A stretch of DNA of 6,923 bases from contig DASTGO010000237.1 of the NCBI GenBank assembly GCA_035719045.1, forward strand, positions 1 through 6,923. The letters run 5' to 3'. Made by a program: the position numbers and the translations under genes. Origin of the DNA: DASTGO01 sp035719045. GTDB taxonomy: Bacteria; Actinomycetota; Actinomycetes; Actinomycetales; Kineosporiaceae. The notes beneath the pieces are model-generated. The model was not told the origin of the DNA. It saw only the letters and a list, made by a program, of their open reading frames with translations, and searched no databases. This document shows, piece after piece, positions 5,182 to 6,923 of the stretch (its first letter is position 1; every line of letters starts with the position of its first letter).

Positions 5182-6065
5182 ATCACCCGGGCGATCGGGA
5201 CGGCGGCCCGCACCCGGAGCTCGGCCTCGTCGATCGCCTCGGCGATCTGCGCGCCGGTGGACTGCGGGCCGATCGCGATCTTGGCGGCGACCAGCAGTTC
5301 CTCCGGTCCCAGGTGCAGGGTCTTCATGTGGATCACCCGGTGCACGGCCCCGCCGACCAGGGCCTGCTGGATGGCCGCGACATGCTCCGGGGTGGCTGCC
5401 TCGCCGATCAGCAGCGAGTTCATCTCCACCGCGAGCACCCCGGCGACGAGTACCAGCAGCAGGCCGATCAGGGCGGTGCCGGCGGCGTCCCAGCGGCCGT
5501 TCCCGGTGGCCAGCGTCATCCCCACCCCGAACAGGGCGAACGCCAGGCCGAACAGGGCGGCGGTGTCCTCCAGCAGGACCACCGGCAGCTCCGGGGCCTT
5601 GGCGGTGCGGACGAACTCCACCCAGGTCCGCGACCCGCGGGTGTGGTTGGACTCCCCGATCGCGGTCCTGAAGGAGTAACCCTCCAGGGCGATCGAGACC
5701 ACCAGGACCACCACCGGGACCCAGGCCCACTCGCCCTCGATCGGCTCGGGGTGGTGCCACTTGTGCCACGCCTCGTAGAGGGCGAACAGCCCGCCGACGC
5801 TGAACAGCACGATCGAGACGATGAACGCGTAGACGTAGCGCTGCCGGCCGTAGCCGAACGGATGCTCGGGGGTGGCGTCCCGGACGGAGCGTCGGCCGCC
5901 GATGAGCAGCAGCAACTGGTTGCCGGAGTCGGCCACCGAGTGGATCGATTCGGCCAGCATCGAACTCGACCTGGTGAGCAGGAAGGCGACGAACTTCGTG
6001 GCGGCGATGCCGAGGTTCGCCGCGAGCGCGGCCAGGATGGCGCGGGTGCCGCCCTCGGCGGACAT
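5136..6065 (-). CDS. Cation diffusion facilitator (CDF) family transporter, ZnT9/SLC30A9-like
   Basis: A 309-residue inner-membrane divalent-cation transporter (Zn2+, or Mn/Fe/Co/Cd), probably a proton antiporter that exports metal. Seen: TM1 (about 8-30); TM2 with SSSMLAESIHSVADSGNQ, giving the H42-xxx-D46 metal pair; the HPFGYGRQRYVYAF loop (68-81) leading into TM3; TM4 (about 115-130); TM5 with VVLLEDTAALFG (162-173); TM6 (about 195-213); and a cytoplasmic C-terminal domain ending in the family's VIYLEPDVD (294-302). In TM5 the canonical HxxxD pair is absent and Glu166-Asp167 are present; this E-D-x-A-A form is, to my knowledge, typical of the SLC30A9-like branch and so not a defect. Start ATG 6063-6065 has the Shine-Dalgarno AAGGGGG 8 nt upstream. 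It is read in the same direction as the isomerase-like gene but is separated from it by a strong hairpin. Metal specificity is not predictable. Confidence 0.94.
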   Translation of the reverse strand: MSAEGGTRAILAALAANLGIAATKFVAFLLTRSSSMLAESIHSVADSGNQLLLLIGGRRSVRDATPEHPFGYGRQRYVYAFIVSIVLFSVGGLFALYEAWHKWHHPEPIEGEWAWVPVVVLVVSIALEGYSFRTAIGESNHTRGSRTWVEFVRTAKAPELPVVLLEDTAALFGLAFALFGVGMTLATGNGRWDAAGTALIGLLLVLVAGVLAVEMNSLLIGEAATPEHVAAIQQALVGGAVHRVIHMKTLHLGPEELLVAAKIAIGPQSTGAQIAEAIDEAELRVRAAVPIARVIYLEPDVDRTSPPST

Positions 6066-6086
6066 CCGGTCTACCCCCTTCGGGTG

Positions 6087-6097
6087 GGCTGTGCCTG
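6087..6097 (-). promoter_or_regulatory. 11-nt leader segment complementary to the dedA 3' repeats
   Basis: The minus-strand leader of the cation facilitator gene contains CAGGCACAGCC, 22-32 nt before its ATG and just upstream of its Shine-Dalgarno. The dedA 3' repeat, as minus-strand RNA, carries the exact complement GGCTGTGCCTG three times (plus-strand coordinates 483-493, 521-531, 540-550). RNA pairing is possible on paper; coincidence in GC-rich DNA cannot be excluded. Confidence 0.25.
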
Positions 6098-6117
6098 CCG
6101 GTCGGCGGCGTGAGGTG

Positions 6118-6165
6118 CCGACGGGCCATCGGCCGGGATGGTTCCCGGCCGATGGCCACCGTCGG
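6118..6165 (-). terminator. Strong 20-bp hairpin downstream of the isomerase-like gene
   Basis: GGCCATCGGCCGGG (6124-6137) and CCCGGCCGATGGCC (6144-6157) are exact complements around the 6-nt loop ATGGTT. Outside a 2-nt bulge (6158-6159) the stem continues with CCGACG (6118-6123) and CGTCGG (6160-6165), giving 20 bp in total. It lies 88 bp past the isomerase-like stop and 52 bp before the cation facilitator start. There is no T-run, as is common for actinobacterial hairpin terminators. It could also act as an attenuator in the facilitator leader. Confidence 0.7.
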
Positions 6166-6170
6166 AGAAC

Positions 6171-6270
6171 GGTCAGGTCGAGCGGTGCATGGTCCGGTCG
6201 AGCGCGAGCGGCTCAGCCGGTCGGTCGCCGGTTCAGCCGATCGGCGCGTGATTCAGCGGGTGCGGTCACG
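6171..6270 (-). repeat. 20-bp-period degenerate tandem repeat beginning at the isomerase-like gene's stop codon
   Basis: Five 20-bp plus-strand blocks start at 6171, 6191, 6211, 6231 and 6251: GGTCAGGTCGAGCGGTGCAT, GGTCCGGTCGAGCGCGAGCG, GCTCAGCCGGTCGGTCGCCG, GTTCAGCCGATCGGCGCGTG, ATTCAGCGGGTGCGGTCACG. TCAG recurs at the same position in four of five, and minus-strand TGA falls at 6255 (the stop codon), 6235, 6215 and 6175. The third and fourth blocks are most alike. The unit differs in sequence from the dedA array but has the same plan: TGA-anchored and not a multiple of three. It abuts the hairpin at 6118-6165. Confidence 0.65.
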
Positions 6271-6923
6271 CAGGTCGGCCACATGCGGGGAGGTCAGCGG
6301 GTCCAGGCCGCCGGCCAGCGCGAGGTACACGGCGGCGAAGTCGGTCAGCGCGACCAGGTCAGCCACACGTTCCAGCGGGTGGCCGGGCAGTGCGCTGGCC
6401 TCGCTGATCCGGACCCCGGCCTCGGTGGCGGTGAGCCGGACCGCGTCGGCCGTCCGGGAGGTCTCCAGCCAGGCGCCGTCCGGACGGTCCACCGACGGGA
6501 TCGCGTCGCGCAGGAGCACCAGCCGCATCCGGGCCGCCGCGGGGCCGTCCAGGAACGGGTCGGAGAAGACGTCGTCCGGGTGGGCTGCGAACGGGCCGCC
6601 GAAGGTCGCCACCACGTCACCCGCATCGTCCGGCAGCGCACCGCGCATGGCGGGCACCCGGGCGGTCCGGGCCAGCATCGCGACCGCCCGGGTGGCGGCC
6701 ACGCCGGTCACGTCGCCGTCACCGAGAACGACCGGGACACTGCCCGCCAGTTCCAGGGCCAGGCTCTTGGCCGGGTTGACGAAGGCCTCCGAGGACGGCC
6801 GGTAGGTGGTGGCGTGGGTGTCGAGCCGGTCCGCGACGGCCTGCAGGACCTGCGGCGAGGTGTCCACCAGGCCGACGGCATGCGCGGCGACCAGGACCGG
6901 GGTGAGCAGTGCCCACAACGCCA
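6253..6923 (-). CDS. SIS-domain phosphoglucose/phosphomannose isomerase-like protein, C-terminal part (5' end outside window)
   Basis: About 222 C-terminal residues of a protein resembling the bifunctional phosphoglucose/phosphomannose isomerase family (sugar isomerase SIS fold), whose full members run to roughly 350 residues. The first SIS domain should lie beyond the window. Seen: WALLTPVLVAAHAVGLV, EAFVNPAKSLALELAGSVPVVLGDGDVTGVAATRAV (split by me as EAFVNPAK plus a second SIS core), and the family's ending ERVADLVALTDFAAVYLALA-GLDP. The frame is open past TTG 6918 to the window edge, so that codon is not taken as the start. Where many homologues show an HNE/HNQ-type motif after LPE, this protein reads LPDDAGDVVATFGG, so catalytic ability is uncertain. 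In many actinobacteria such a gene lies next to manA in the GDP-mannose supply cluster; here no manA lies between it and the cation facilitator gene. Family fairly sure; function less so. Confidence 0.8.
   Translation of the reverse strand, partial: ALWALLTPVLVAAHAVGLVDTSPQVLQAVADRLDTHATTYRPSSEAFVNPAKSLALELAGSVPVVLGDGDVTGVAATRAVAMLARTARVPAMRGALPDDAGDVVATFGGPFAAHPDDVFSDPFLDGPAAARMRLVLLRDAIPSVDRPDGAWLETSRTADAVRLTATEAGVRISEASALPGHPLERVADLVALTDFAAVYLALAGGLDPLTSPHVADLRDRTR

Noticed and set aside
3982..6159. A 725-codon minus-strand open frame
   Set aside because: It runs antisense to the sugar kinase and out of frame over the cation facilitator, both of which have clear family motifs. It is a GC-driven shadow.

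Overview
The window is very GC-rich, with G/C-dominated third codon positions, proteins rich in Ala, Arg, Gly, Val and Leu, one GTG start, and two genes that look leaderless. This points to a high-GC actinobacterium; I cannot name a genus. There are seven protein genes, two of them cut by the window edges. I see no rRNA, tRNA, CRISPR array, insertion sequence or phage gene.

Layout. (1) 1-422, plus: the C-terminal half of a LysE-family exporter. (2) 558-1202, minus: a DedA/VTT-family membrane protein, convergent with the exporter; the 135 bp between them hold a 19-bp-period tandem repeat that starts on the dedA stop codon. (3) 1203-1715: a 513-bp gene-free divergent region packed with hairpins, including a perfect 13-bp inverted repeat. 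(4) 1716-2453, plus: an OmpR/PhoB-type response regulator. (5) 2411-3925, minus: a sensor histidine kinase. It converges on the regulator with a 43-bp tail-to-tail overlap, so the probable two-component pair is not an operon. (6) 4060-5181, plus: a PfkB/1-phosphofructokinase-family sugar kinase with an acidic, His-containing insert, divergent from the kinase gene. (7) 5136-6065, minus: a cation diffusion facilitator whose 3' end overlaps the sugar kinase by 46 bp. (8) 6066-6252: a strong 20-bp-stem hairpin followed (in plus coordinates) by a 20-bp-period tandem repeat that starts on the stop codon of the next gene. (9) 6253-6923, minus: the C-terminal part of a SIS-domain phosphoglucose/phosphomannose isomerase-like protein.

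How they fit together: the response regulator and histidine kinase probably form one phosphorelay. Both appear to be transcribed as leaderless mRNAs, with a TANNNT -10 element 6-7 nt before the start codon. The sugar kinase and the isomerase-like protein both act on, or resemble enzymes of, hexose phosphates. The exporter, DedA protein and cation facilitator are membrane transport or envelope proteins. No single pathway joins all seven.

No known defence or mobile system is visible. The most unusual signals are non-coding: TGA-anchored tandem repeats with a period that is not a multiple of three at two or possibly three gene ends, the hairpin cluster upstream of the response regulator, and two tail-to-tail gene overlaps.
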